This document shows, piece after piece, positions 1 through 8,978 of a stretch of DNA of 64,000 bases (its first letter is position 1; each line of letters begins with the position of its first letter). A program made the translations under genes and the position numbers. Below the pieces are notes generated by a model. The model searched no databases, was not told where the DNA came from, and saw only the letters and a program-made list of their open reading frames with translations. Origin of the DNA: JANMZO01 sp963763135 (lineage in GTDB: Bacteria > Actinomycetota > Acidimicrobiia > Acidimicrobiales > JANYDT01). The DNA lies in the NCBI GenBank assembly GCA_963763135.1, contig CAVXNJ010000004.1, positions 1,054,001-1,118,000 on the forward strand, written 5' to 3'.

Positions 1-2
1 AC

Positions 3-1817
3 GATCCCGCATACCAACTCGCGTGTCTGGACCGGATTGTCCGCATGGTCCGACGCGACAAGAACCACGCGTCGATCATTGGCTGGTCGCTGGGCAACGA
101 AAGCGGATATGGGCCGGTCCACGACGCCATGGCCGCGTGGGCGCGCCACTACGACCCCACTCGCTTCATCCACTACGAAGGAACCCACCGCTACAGCATC
201 GGATCCGACACTGACGGGTTCGGCATGGTGGCATCCGACGTGGTGGCACCGATGTACCCGACGGTCGCCGACATCGTGGCGTGGTCGCAGCGTAACGGCG
301 ACAGCCGGCCGCTCATCATGTGCGAGTTCTCACATGCGATGGGCAACTCCAACGGCAGCCTGGCCGACTACTGGGATGCGGTCCGTTCCAACCCCGGGCT
401 CCAAGGTGGATTCATCTGGGAATGGATCGATCACGGCATTCTCACCCAGGACTCTGAAGGGCGGTCGCACTGGGCTTACGGCGGTCACTTCGGCGACGAA
501 CCGAACGATGGAGCGTTTATCGCTGATGGTTTGGTCTGGCCCGATCGAACCCCCCATCCCGCCCTGGCCGAAGTGAAGCACCTCTGGCAGTCGATACGCG
601 TAGAAAACGTCGAGCCGAAGCGGAAAACGATCTGCATCACCAACGAACGGGATTACCTGTCCCTTGACGATCTGCTGTGCTCGTGGGTCCTGACCGAAGA
701 CGGAGAGTTGTTGGAAACCGGGCAACTCGACATCTCCGGAATGGAGCCCGGCACATCCCAGGTAGTCAAAGTGCCGATCTTCGGTCGACCTTCCCGACGA
801 CAGGGTGACGCCCATCTGACGCTGAGCTTCACCCTGAGGAAACCAACGGCCTGGGCTCCAGCCGGATTCGAGGTGGCTTCCACGCAGCTTCCCCTTTCTC
901 CACCGCCCCCCGTTGTCATACCGCTCGGCCGGCCGGTCAAGTGGTCCACCGGTTGGAAGGATGACCATCGGGCGATTTCCGGGCGCGTCGAAGTTCGGTT
1001 CAACAACGGCACGGCCCAACTTGAAGCGCTTCTCGTCGACGGTACCGATATTCTCGCCAGCCCGGTGCAGCCGACGATCTGGCGATCGCGAATCGACAAC
1101 GACGGGGTGGAGCCCGGGACCCTCGGCATTCCCGGGGTTTACACGCGGTGGAAGGCGCAGGGGATTTCCGAACCACGCACCGTTGTGCGCGCCCAGACGA
1201 TTCATGCGACCGAAACCGACGTGCGCTCCACGGTCGAATTGATTCCGAAGGGAATGGACCACGGTGTTACCTGGACCACGCGCACCCGCTTCTATACCGA
1301 TGGCATTGTGCGTTTCGACAACGACGTCGAGGTGCCGGAGTCGTTGGCCGACCTACCGAGGCTCGGCCACCGGTTCACGCTGATTCCCGGGTTTGAAGAC
1401 CTGACCTGGTTCGGTCGGGGTCCGCGCGATTCCTACAGCGACCGTTACGGAAGCGAGTTCGTGGGTACGTGGGTATCCACGGTCGCGAATCAATACGTTC
1501 CGTACATGCGCCCGCAGGACCACGGTCACCACCACGAAACCCGCCGATTTAGCATCGGATCACCGACCCAGTCCTTGTCGGTCGGCGCCGACCGGTTCTT
1601 TTCGTTCGCTGCCCGCCATCACAGCGATGAAGCGTTGGAAGCGGCAACGACGACGGCCGAACTGGTGGCCAGCGATGAAACGTCGGTCTACGTCGACTAT
1701 TTCCTCCGCGGTGTCGGGACCGGTTCCTGCGGCCCCGACACTCTCGAGGAGTACCGTTTGCCGGCCGGCCGTTACCGATGGACGTGGTGGCTCGCAACAG
1801 GAGCGCCAACCGAGTAA
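3..1817 (+). CDS. lacZ: Beta-galactosidase (GH2, LacZ type), 5'-truncated by window edge
   Basis: Glycoside hydrolase family 2 enzyme that cleaves terminal beta-galactosides. The reading frame is open from base 3, so the N-terminal sugar-binding and sandwich domains lie outside the window; about 604 of the family's usual ~1000 residues are present. The acid/base glutamate is in SLGNESGYG (codon 99-101) and the nucleophile glutamate in MCEFSHAMGNS (codon 324-326), the two hallmark LacZ motifs. A C-terminal small-chain beta-sandwich follows, with IWRSRIDNDG matching the family's 'W-R-x-x-x-D-N-D' signature. It ends TAA. No sugar transporter or regulator is visible downstream. Family assignment is firm; the natural substrate is inferred only. 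Confidence 0.93.
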   Translation, partial: DPAYQLACLDRIVRMVRRDKNHASIIGWSLGNESGYGPVHDAMAAWARHYDPTRFIHYEGTHRYSIGSDTDGFGMVASDVVAPMYPTVADIVAWSQRNGDSRPLIMCEFSHAMGNSNGSLADYWDAVRSNPGLQGGFIWEWIDHGILTQDSEGRSHWAYGGHFGDEPNDGAFIADGLVWPDRTPHPALAEVKHLWQSIRVENVEPKRKTICITNERDYLSLDDLLCSWVLTEDGELLETGQLDISGMEPGTSQVVKVPIFGRPSRRQGDAHLTLSFTLRKPTAWAPAGFEVASTQLPLSPPPPVVIPLGRPVKWSTGWKDDHRAISGRVEVRFNNGTAQLEALLVDGTDILASPVQPTIWRSRIDNDGVEPGTLGIPGVYTRWKAQGISEPRTVVRAQTIHATETDVRSTVELIPKGMDHGVTWTTRTRFYTDGIVRFDNDVEVPESLADLPRLGHRFTLIPGFEDLTWFGRGPRDSYSDRYGSEFVGTWVSTVANQYVPYMRPQDHGHHHETRRFSIGSPTQSLSVGADRFFSFAARHHSDEALEAATTTAELVASDETSVYVDYFLRGVGTGSCGPDTLEEYRLPAGRYRWTWWLATGAPTE

Positions 1818-1882
1818 TAGCAACCGCCGGGGGAATAGCCGCCGAGGAATTGCCCGCCGTCGGCAAGGTCAGCCTTACCGTG

Positions 1883-1942
1883 CACACATAACCCACGCAC
1901 ACATAACCCACGCGCACATAACCTACGTACCCATAACGCCGG
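1883..1942. repeat. 15-bp tandem repeat, about four copies, downstream of lacZ
   Basis: Units start at 1883, 1898, 1913 and 1928; the core is CACACATAACCCACG, with substitutions accumulating to the right. It begins 65 bp after the lacZ stop codon. It shows no palindromy typical of a terminator. It is one of several short tandem arrays found at gene 3' ends in this window. Confidence 0.85.
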
Positions 1943-2015
1943 GTGCGGCCAATACTATTTGCGCGTAGGGCTTCGGAAAGCCGAAGCGGCGCCGCATTGC
2001 TAAGTGCACCTATCG

Positions 2016-3083
2016 TTACCAGTTGTTGGTTGTGTCGATCAGACGGCGCAGCCGGCCCGGTTGGCGGCGATTGAAGCGGAGCACCACCCGCTGAAGCTCC
2101 AGGTGATCGCGTTCGGCTCGCTCACTCACGAGAGGTTCAGAACGCGTTATCGGTGTCCCGTCGGTGAATTGACCGAAGTCGATGTTCAGCTGCTCAAGTT
2201 GGGCATCCGTTGGACCGCGCTGAACCCGAAGGATGAGCGTGTCGCCCTGCCACCGGAGCGAATGGAAGTTGCTGTAAAAATGCTCGATCTCGGTCACCGC
2301 CTCGTCGACGCTGTTTGTGATCAGGTACATGTCGGTATCGGTCCGCGACGTGTAGCCCTCACTCGTGACCTTGTCCATGAACTGCTGCCACGCGGTCCAG
2401 TAACCGTGACCGAGTCCGAGCATGACGATCGGCACCGGAGTGGCCTTTCCGGTCTGTATGAGGGTCAGAAGCTCGAAGGCCTCGTCGAGGGTTCCAAAAC
2501 CTCCGGGCATGACCACGAACGCCTGAGCTTCTCGAAGGAGGGCCAGTTTGCGCGTGAAGAAGTACCGCATGTCGACCAGGTTCTCCGGCTCTACGAAAGC
2601 GTTGGCCGAACTCTCGAACGGAAGCCGGATGCTTACACCCAGTGCATTCTCCCTACCGGCACCCTCAAGGCCGGCCGCCATGATGCCGGGTCCGGCGCCG
2701 GTGACGACCATCCATCCCTTGCGAGCCAGCGCCGAGGCGACCGCCACGGTGAGTTCGTAGACCGGATCGGAGGCCTCGGTTCGAGCGGACCCGAAGATTG
2801 TCACCTTGCGTCGGGCCCGATGCGGTTGAAACATTCGATATGCATCACGCATCTCCGCCAGCGCTGCATTGGCGATCTTCAGGTCAAGCCGATCGTTGGC
2901 GCCAGCGGCGGAATCGATAGCCATCGACATCGCGGTGGTCAGAATTTCCCGTAGCTGATCGCGGTTGTCGAGACGGTTGTCGCGGTCAGGGGTACGAGCC
3001 GGAACCATCGCGAGGAGATCGACGATGGCCTGGTCGATCGCGGGATCACCGGTTGACTTACGGCGGGGCGGGAGCGGAGGCAT
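2016..3083 (-). CDS. LOG family protein (TIGR00730 / lysine-decarboxylase-like Rossmann fold)
   Basis: 355 aa. Carries the LOG/TIGR00730 signature PGGFGTLDEAFELL in the middle of the protein, preceded by a Rossmann-type VTGAGPGIMAAG loop. The family includes cytokinin riboside 5'-monophosphate phosphoribohydrolases (LOG) and nucleotide-binding relatives such as PpnN. The N-terminal ~100 residues and C-terminal ~60 residues extend beyond the minimal ~190-residue LOG domain, as in long bacterial relatives. The start ATG at 3083 is preceded, 6 nt upstream, by TAGGGT, consistent with a leaderless transcript. It stands alone between lacZ (convergent) and an L,D-transpeptidase gene. Exact substrate unknown. 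Confidence 0.88.
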   Translation of the reverse strand: MPPLPPRRKSTGDPAIDQAIVDLLAMVPARTPDRDNRLDNRDQLREILTTAMSMAIDSAAGANDRLDLKIANAALAEMRDAYRMFQPHRARRKVTIFGSARTEASDPVYELTVAVASALARKGWMVVTGAGPGIMAAGLEGAGRENALGVSIRLPFESSANAFVEPENLVDMRYFFTRKLALLREAQAFVVMPGGFGTLDEAFELLTLIQTGKATPVPIVMLGLGHGYWTAWQQFMDKVTSEGYTSRTDTDMYLITNSVDEAVTEIEHFYSNFHSLRWQGDTLILRVQRGPTDAQLEQLNIDFGQFTDGTPITRSEPLVSERAERDHLELQRVVLRFNRRQPGRLRRLIDTTNNW

Positions 3084-3089
3084 CCTTCC

Positions 3090-3095
3090 ACCCTA
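3090..3095 (-). promoter_or_regulatory. -10 hexamer TAGGGT of the LOG gene
   Basis: TAGGGT read on the minus strand, with 6 nt between it and the ATG at 3083. This spacing would put the transcription start at the A of the start codon (leaderless). No clear -35 was identified. Confidence 0.5.
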
Positions 3096-3210
3096 ACGAG
3101 CGGGCGGAGCGAAGAAATGACACGGGAATGCGTGCGGGCCCAAAATTCGCTCACGACGGCCGACCCCGCGGCCTCGTCCGGTTAGGCCAGCCGTCGCGGC
3201 TTGACCAACT

Positions 3211-4275
3211 TCAGTCGAACACGTAGACGGGTGTGCCGTCTTTCACGTTCTCGAAGATCCAGTTCGAGGTGGTGTTCGTGACGCGGACGCAGCCATGGGA
3301 GGCGGGATACCCGGGAACCGAGGGTGAACCGTGGATCGCATAGCCACCGTTGAAGTACAGGGGGTTGATCAACGTTCCGAGGGAGCTGTTGCGTACTCCC
3401 TTGATGCGTCGCTGGATCTTGTAATTTCCTCGCGGCGTCCGAGCGTCTCCGCAGACCTTGTACGGCTTGAAGTTCTTTTCACCGTCTCGGGGCTTCGCGT
3501 TTGAGCAGTAGGCCTTGTTGCTACCGCTCGAGACCGCAACCACACGGGCCAGGCCGTATTCGTCGAAGATCAACGCAACCTGGCGGCTGATGTCGACTTC
3601 GATCCGGGGAAGGCCACCGTTGGGGATGACTCCACCCGGGACCGTAGCGGTGAAGAGGCGTTCCTGTGTGGCGACATCGAACTGGGCTGAGCGCTTCAGG
3701 CCGTTGAACTTCTGGAAGGCGATGAGGCCCTGCCAGGTCTGGCTGTCAAACTTCCCGTCAACTTTCCCCGGGTAGTACTTCAACAGATCGAGCTTGCGCT
3801 CCAACTCCAGAACGTCGTCGCCCTTCATGCCCTGTTTCAGCACCCGGCCGGCCTTGAACGTAGGGGTCGTGGTTGAGGAACCGGGCACCGTCGAGGTTCC
3901 GGCCGTCGTTGATGTGTCGGCCCCGGGCACGGTAGAAGACGGCGTGGAACTCGAGGATGACGCACTGGTCGACGAACTCGCGGGCGTTGAACTTGACGAT
4001 GTGCCACCCGCTGGGGTCGGCGTCGAAGTGGATGAGGCGCTTCCGGGGATCGAGGGCCCCGCTGAGGTCGACGAACCCGGGGTGGTCGAGGCGGGCGTTG
4101 AAGACGAGGAACTACTCGACGGCGCCGATGACGACGATGAGATGGAGGAACCCGGGGTCGTTGAAGATGTTTGGGCCGACACTGCGCCACTGCTGAGCAT
4201 TGCTGCGCAGCCGACCGCAACAACCAAAAATGCTCCGCTGGTGCGGGTAAACCGGGCTGTCGGCCTTTTTGACAT
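3211..4275 (-). CDS. L,D-transpeptidase (YkuD) with peptidoglycan-binding domain
   Basis: About 354 aa. Order: short basic N-terminus, hydrophobic signal/anchor (about residues 14-33) ending in VSAQ, a Ser/Thr/Pro/Ala-rich linker of over 100 residues, a PG_binding_1 domain (around LKQGMKGDDVLELERKLDLL), then a YkuD catalytic domain. The domain ends in HGSPSVPGYPASHGCVRV, which holds the catalytic Cys of the S/T-HGC-h-R/N motif. It forms or exchanges 3-3 peptidoglycan cross-links outside the membrane. The start chosen is the ATG at 4275, because it places MSKRPT just before the signal sequence and has AAAAGG upstream; an in-frame start at 4359 would add 28 residues. The linker likely spans the cell wall. 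Confidence 0.9.
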   Translation of the reverse strand: MSKRPTARFTRTSGAFLVVAVGCAAMLSSGAVSAQTSSTTPGSSISSSSSAPSSSSSSSTPASTTPGSSTSAGPSIPGSASSTSTPTPAGGTSSSSTPASSSTSASSSSSTPSSTVPGADTSTTAGTSTVPGSSTTTPTFKAGRVLKQGMKGDDVLELERKLDLLKYYPGKVDGKFDSQTWQGLIAFQKFNGLKRSAQFDVATQERLFTATVPGGVIPNGGLPRIEVDISRQVALIFDEYGLARVVAVSSGSNKAYCSNAKPRDGEKNFKPYKVCGDARTPRGNYKIQRRIKGVRNSSLGTLINPLYFNGGYAIHGSPSVPGYPASHGCVRVTNTTSNWIFENVKDGTPVYVFD

Positions 4276-4680
4276 CTGCACGTGACCTTTTCGCTTCGAA
4301 GAACCAACCATTGCCGACCTCATTCCCGACCATGTTTTCCGTCGGCTTCCATTCTGCATCAGTTTATTGCGCCTTCCGTGGCATCGAGGGATTGTTCATG
4401 CCACATCCGATTGATGTTGGCCGGACTCGGACGGGGCGAGCCAAGGACCGGATCTCCGTTGAGGCGTTGCGAACGGAGTTCGTCGGAAGTCCGTGGTCGT
4501 AACCCTCAGCCCGTTTGGCGCACTACGGTTTGATCGTTCGAAACGTGTGCCGGCGCACCTTGCAGCGGCAACGTGCCCGACACACCCGCCAGTTCACCGA
4601 GCACTCAAATCTCCAGACGCCAATGCCGCTTCGGTATCGATGCAGCTAGAGCGCCTACCACTTCAGAAACGGAGCGATTC
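4276..4680. other. Divergent intergenic region between ldt and tkt
   Basis: 405 bp without a supportable gene. It separates the leftward L,D-transpeptidase from the rightward transketolase, so it should hold both promoters, but no convincing -35/-10 pair was found. The only recognisable site is the ribosome-binding sequence GGAG just before the tkt ATG at 4681. Confidence 0.5.
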
Positions 4681-6705
4681 ATGTCGACAGGGCCCCAAGG
4701 AAATGTGTTTGACGCGCCACCCGCGTCGAGTTCCTACGACACGATCGATCAGCTCGCCATCAACGTAATCCGTGGTCTCGCCATGGATGCACCACAGAAG
4801 GCGAACAGCGGCCACAGTGGAACGGCCATGGCCTTGGCGCCACTCGCGCACGTCCTTTGGACCCGAGTGATGAACTACGACGCCGAGTCGCCCGAATGGT
4901 TCGACCGTGACCGGTTCGTCCTGTCGCCGGGCCACGCGTCGGTGCTCCTTTACAGCCTGCTGTACCTATCGGGTTACGGACTCGAACTCGATGACCTGAA
5001 GAACTTCCGCCAGATCGGCTCGAAGACCCCCGGCCACCCCGAGCGTGGGCACACCACCGGTGTCGAGGTGACAACCGGACCTCTCGGACAGGGCATCGCG
5101 AACGCGGTCGGCATGGCGATCGCTGAGGCAAATCTTCGCGCCCGCTTCGGCAAGGACGTATGTGACCACTTCACGTTCGCCTTCGTCTCCGACGGCGACC
5201 TGATGGAGGGCATCAGCCACGAGGCGGCGTCGATGGCCGGGAACCTTGGTCTCGGCAAATTGATCTGTGTTTACGACGACAACCACATCACGATCGACGG
5301 AGTCACGGAACTTACGGTCAACGACGACGCCGGAATGCGATTCCGCTCCTACGGCTGGGACGTCGACGAGGTCGGCGAGATCTCCAACGACCTCGATGCG
5401 CTCGAAGCAGCGCTGCGTCGGGCCATGGCTGTCACCGATAAGCCCACGATGATCCGTCTTCGGAGTCATATCGGTTACCCGTCGCCGGGCCGCGTCGACA
5501 CGTCGGCGGCCCACGGCGAGGTGTTCGGCCCCGAAGAGATCGCCAAAACCAAAGCCATCCTCGGTCTCCCGGCCGAAGACTTCTACGTCCCCGATGAGGT
5601 TCTCGAGCGGTACCGTTCAGCCGGGCGGCGCGGGGCTCCGCTCGTCGACGCCTGGGCCGCGCGAGTTGAGGCTGCCGGTGATCGTGGCGCCGGCCTCGAT
5701 GCTTGTCTCAACCCGATCGTTTCGGTTGACCGTTCAGTGTTCCCGGCCTATGAGGCGGGAAAGGAAGTCGCAACTCGAGCCGCGAGCGGCGATTGCCTCA
5801 ACGCCCTGCTGCCTTTGGTGCCCTCGCTCATCGGCGGCGGAGCCGACCTGACGGGTAACACCGGGACCCAACTCAAGAACGTCGGCACTTTCTCGACCGC
5901 CACACCAGATGGACGCCTGATCCACTACGGCATCCGCGAACATGGCATGGGCGGCATCATGAACGGCATGGCTGCCCATGGCGGCATGATTCCCGTGGGC
6001 GGAACGTTCTTTGTGTTCAGCGATTACATGCGCGGCTCGGTTCGCGTGGCCGCCATCAGCAAGCTGAAGGTCATCTACTCGTGGACGCACGATTCGATCG
6101 GCGTGGGTGAAGACGGCCCGACGCACCAGCCGATCGAGCAGTTGGCGTCGCTGCGGGCCATGCCGGGTCTGTCCTTGATCCGGCCGGCCGACGCGAACGA
6201 GACGGCCGCGGCCTGGCAGGTGGCCATCGCTGCTGAAGAGGGGCCGGTTGCGCTCATTCTCAGCCGCCAGAAGGTCCCGGTTCTGGCCGGTACCGCAGAA
6301 CTGGCTGAGAGCGGAGTTGCGAGGGGGGCGTACGTTCTTCTCGAGGCCGAGGGCGACGGACCCGATGTGGTCCTCGTCGGCACCGGAAGCGAAGTTCAAC
6401 ACTGCGTCGCGGCGGCCAAACTCCTCGACTCCGAAGGTTGGAGCGCTCAGGTTGTTTCCATGCCGTCGTGGGATCTTCTCGATCAGCAGGACGAGTCGTA
6501 TCTCGACACGATCTTTCCTCCCGGCATTCCCGTCGTGGCCTGCGAAATGGGCTCGTCGTTCGGTTGGGAACGTTGGGCTGATCTGGCGGTCACCGTCGAC
6601 ACCTGGGGTGCGTCAGGTCCAGCTGATCAACTGTTCGAAGAATACGGCTTCACTCCGGAATCCGTCGCTGAAGCTGCGCTGATGCTCCTCGAAGGCGGCG
6701 AATAG
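4681..6705 (+). CDS. tkt: Transketolase
   Basis: 674 aa, full length for the family. Thiamine-diphosphate enzyme of the non-oxidative pentose phosphate pathway that moves two-carbon ketol units between sugar phosphates. Visible motifs: GHSGTAMALAPLAHVLW and SPGHAS near the N-terminus, GPLGQGIANAVGMA, the ThDP/Mg site SDGDLMEGISHEAASMAG, the pyrimidine-domain REHGMGGIMNGMAAHGG, and THDSIGVGEDGPTHQPIEQ. The start at 4681 is preferred over an in-frame codon at 4573 because a GGAG Shine-Dalgarno sequence precedes it and the conserved sequence begins soon after. It lies 122 bp upstream of transaldolase, so the two form a pentose-phosphate pair. Confidence 0.97.
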   Translation: MSTGPQGNVFDAPPASSSYDTIDQLAINVIRGLAMDAPQKANSGHSGTAMALAPLAHVLWTRVMNYDAESPEWFDRDRFVLSPGHASVLLYSLLYLSGYGLELDDLKNFRQIGSKTPGHPERGHTTGVEVTTGPLGQGIANAVGMAIAEANLRARFGKDVCDHFTFAFVSDGDLMEGISHEAASMAGNLGLGKLICVYDDNHITIDGVTELTVNDDAGMRFRSYGWDVDEVGEISNDLDALEAALRRAMAVTDKPTMIRLRSHIGYPSPGRVDTSAAHGEVFGPEEIAKTKAILGLPAEDFYVPDEVLERYRSAGRRGAPLVDAWAARVEAAGDRGAGLDACLNPIVSVDRSVFPAYEAGKEVATRAASGDCLNALLPLVPSLIGGGADLTGNTGTQLKNVGTFSTATPDGRLIHYGIREHGMGGIMNGMAAHGGMIPVGGTFFVFSDYMRGSVRVAAISKLKVIYSWTHDSIGVGEDGPTHQPIEQLASLRAMPGLSLIRPADANETAAAWQVAIAAEEGPVALILSRQKVPVLAGTAELAESGVARGAYVLLEAEGDGPDVVLVGTGSEVQHCVAAAKLLDSEGWSAQVVSMPSWDLLDQQDESYLDTIFPPGIPVVACEMGSSFGWERWADLAVTVDTWGASGPADQLFEEYGFTPESVAEAALMLLEGGE

Positions 6706-6827
6706 CCGCAACCGATTCAGGGTGCCCAACAGCACCGGAGTCGACGCTCGAAGCGTCCGTCACCATCGCCCGTTCACTTACCTACACGTAGCCGTCTGCA
6801 AAAGCCCGTCAAGCATCAAGGAGAATC

Positions 6828-7943
6828 ATGACCACCGATCGACTGCACGCTCTTTCCTCGGAGTTCGGACAGAGCCCATGGCTCGACAACCTTAAGCGCG
6901 CGTACGTAGCCGACGGCACGCTTGAGACGCTGGTCAAGCGTGGCATCCGCGGAGTTACGAGCAACCCGACCATCTTTCAGAAAGCGATCTCCGGATCCAA
7001 CGACTACGACGCTCAGCTGAAGGTCCTCGTCGAAGCCGGATCAGCGGTGGAAGACGCCTACTGGACGATGGCCATCGACGACGTACGCGGCGCCTGCGAC
7101 CTTTTGGCCGAAGTTCATTCGGAATCGAAGGGCATCGACGGATACGTGTCGCTTGAAGTTTCACCCGCACTGGCCCAGGACGGGCCTGGAACGACGACCG
7201 CGGCCCGGTATCTCCACACCACCGTGGAGCGACCGAACCTGATGGTGAAGATCCCGGCGACCAAGCCGTGCGTGGCCTCCATCCAGACGATGATCAGCGA
7301 GGGGCGAGACATCAACGTCACGCTGATCTTCTCGCTCGACCGTTACGCCGAGGTGATCGAGGCGTACATCGCCGGTCTTGAGGAACTCGCCAAATCAACC
7401 GACGACCTTTCGAACGTCGCGAGTGTTGCGTCGTTCTTCATTTCACGGGTTGATTCCGAAGTCGACCGCAGACTCGACAAGATCGCGACCCCGGAAGCTC
7501 TGGCGTTGAAAGGCAAGGCTGCTGTGGCCCAGGGCGTTCTCGCGTACCAACTGTTCAAGCGGTCATTCAGCGGACCCCGTTGGGAAAAACTCGCGGCACG
7601 CGGAGCGCGTCCGCAGCGGCCGCTCTGGGCTTCGACTTCGACGAAGAACCCGTCGTACCCCGACACGCTGTACGTCGACACGTTGATCGGTCCCGACAGC
7701 GTGAACACGCTCCCGGAGAACACTCTGGAAGCGCTGAGCGACCACGCGACGATGGCCCGCACCATTGATCAGGTCGAGTCGATCGCCGAGGCGTTCCGGG
7801 TATGGGGTGCACTCTCTACGGTTGGTATCGACATGGACGATGTTGCCAAGGTGCTCGAGGAAGAAGGAGTGGCATCGTTCTCGAAGAGCTTCGAAGACCT
7901 GCTCGCGACCTTGAACACGCGTGCCGCGGAGTTCGGTAAGTAG
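6828..7943 (+). CDS. tal: Transaldolase
   Basis: 371 aa, the length of actinobacterial (TalB-type long) transaldolases. Transfers dihydroxyacetone units between sedoheptulose-7-P/fructose-6-P and glyceraldehyde-3-P/erythrose-4-P. The motif RGVTSNPTIFQKAI near the N-terminus, the Schiff-base lysine in LMVKIPAT and the GRDINVTLIFSLDRY segment are all intact. A strong AAGGAG ribosome-binding site sits 7 bp before the ATG. Together with tkt it supplies the reversible branch of the pentose phosphate pathway. The zwf/opcA genes often found after tal are absent here and are replaced by a rhodanese. Confidence 0.96.
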   Translation: MTTDRLHALSSEFGQSPWLDNLKRAYVADGTLETLVKRGIRGVTSNPTIFQKAISGSNDYDAQLKVLVEAGSAVEDAYWTMAIDDVRGACDLLAEVHSESKGIDGYVSLEVSPALAQDGPGTTTAARYLHTTVERPNLMVKIPATKPCVASIQTMISEGRDINVTLIFSLDRYAEVIEAYIAGLEELAKSTDDLSNVASVASFFISRVDSEVDRRLDKIATPEALALKGKAAVAQGVLAYQLFKRSFSGPRWEKLAARGARPQRPLWASTSTKNPSYPDTLYVDTLIGPDSVNTLPENTLEALSDHATMARTIDQVESIAEAFRVWGALSTVGIDMDDVAKVLEEEGVASFSKSFEDLLATLNTRAAEFGK

Positions 7944-8032
7944 GTCAACCGTGGCATCGCTCGGATACTCGGGAGAGATGTTTCTTCCGCAGTAGTAGCG
8001 CCGCGCCGACCGGGCGAATACGCTCGGCTGGC

Positions 8033-8878
8033 GTGAGCGAACTTCTCCTTCCAGGCCCAATCGTAAGCGCGCATTGGTTATCCAGCCGTCTTGACCACCC
8101 GGACCTCGTCGTAGCCGACGTCCGTTGGTATATCGACGGACGCAGCGGTGAGGCGGCCTACGACGCCGGGCACATCGAAGGAGCGGTTTTCGTCGATCTC
8201 GACCGCGATCTGGCTGGTGATCCAAGCCATGGACCCGGCCGACACCCGCTCCCGAGCCCGGAGCACTTCGCGCAGGCGATGCAACGCCTTGGTATCGGCG
8301 ACGAAACGACCGTTGTCGCTTACGACGATGCTGGTGGATCGATAGCGGCGCGCCTGTGGTGGATGCTCAGCGGTATCGGCCAACGGGTTGCGGTGCTCGA
8401 CGGCGGCATTTCGGCGTGGACCGGGTCACTTTCGAATGAGCTGCCATCCTGGAAGGACGACACCCACTTCACACCCCGACCGTGGCCGACCGACCAGGTC
8501 GTCGACATCGTCGACGTCGACAGCCTTCGTCGTGGACCTGCGGTCATTCTGGATGCCCGGTCGGCCGAGCGGTTCCGGGGCGAGCCGAATCCCGTTGACA
8601 CCCGCTTCGGTCATATCCCGGGAGCCAAGAGCGCACCGTGGACCGAGAACATCGATCCCGTCACCGGTCGGTTCCGATCGTCTGGAGACCTGCGGGCGAG
8701 GTTTCGTGCGCTCGGCGTGTCGAGTGAGTCTGCACCGGTCTGCCACTGCGGTTCCGGTGTGACTGCTTGTCACAATCTCCTCGCCCTCGCTATCGCGGAG
8801 CTTCCCGGTGCAAAGCTGTACCCCGGCTCGTGGTCGGAATGGAGCGCCGACGACAGTCGCCCCGTCGAAGCCGGCTGA
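8033..8878 (+). CDS. Two-domain rhodanese-type sulfurtransferase (SseA-like)
   Basis: 281 aa with two rhodanese domains. The inactive N-terminal domain includes YDAGHIEGAVFVDLDRDL. The C-terminal domain carries the catalytic loop CGSGVTACHN, whose first Cys takes up the sulfane sulfur. The loop CGSGVTA is the form found in thiosulfate and 3-mercaptopyruvate sulfurtransferases of the SseA group. The GTG start at 8033 has TACGCT ending 8 nt upstream and no Shine-Dalgarno sequence, which suggests a leaderless message. The final codons and the stop form the first unit of a 27-bp repeat. Confidence 0.9.
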   Translation: MSELLLPGPIVSAHWLSSRLDHPDLVVADVRWYIDGRSGEAAYDAGHIEGAVFVDLDRDLAGDPSHGPGRHPLPSPEHFAQAMQRLGIGDETTVVAYDDAGGSIAARLWWMLSGIGQRVAVLDGGISAWTGSLSNELPSWKDDTHFTPRPWPTDQVVDIVDVDSLRRGPAVILDARSAERFRGEPNPVDTRFGHIPGAKSAPWTENIDPVTGRFRSSGDLRARFRALGVSSESAPVCHCGSGVTACHNLLALAIAELPGAKLYPGSWSEWSADDSRPVEAG

Positions 8879-8940
8879 CCCCCACCGCTGAGCAGCGCCG
8901 GCTGATCCGCACTGCTGACCAGAGCCGGCTGAGCAGAGCT
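8870..8940. repeat. 27-bp repeat containing the rhodanese stop codon
   Basis: GCCGGCTGA recurs at 8870, 8897 and 8924, exactly 27 bp apart. The TGA in the first copy is the real stop codon. The sequence between the GCCGGCTGA blocks is similar in units 1 and 2 and more diverged in unit 3. Because 27 is a multiple of three, each copied TGA is in the frame of the gene. Confidence 0.8.
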
Positions 8941-8978
8941 GGGCGGACCGACGGGACCGAGTCAGCTCCGAATTTACG

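Noticed and set aside
330..1262. 310-codon minus-strand frame opposite lacZ
   Set aside because: Antisense to clear GH2 sequence and no recognisable motif.
2004..2954. 316-codon + strand frame opposite the LOG gene
   Set aside because: No domain; the minus frame has the PGGFGTLDE signature and a -10 element.
4573..4680. N-terminal extension of transketolase from 4573
   Set aside because: No ribosome-binding site at 4573, and the ATG at 4681 has one and matches family length.
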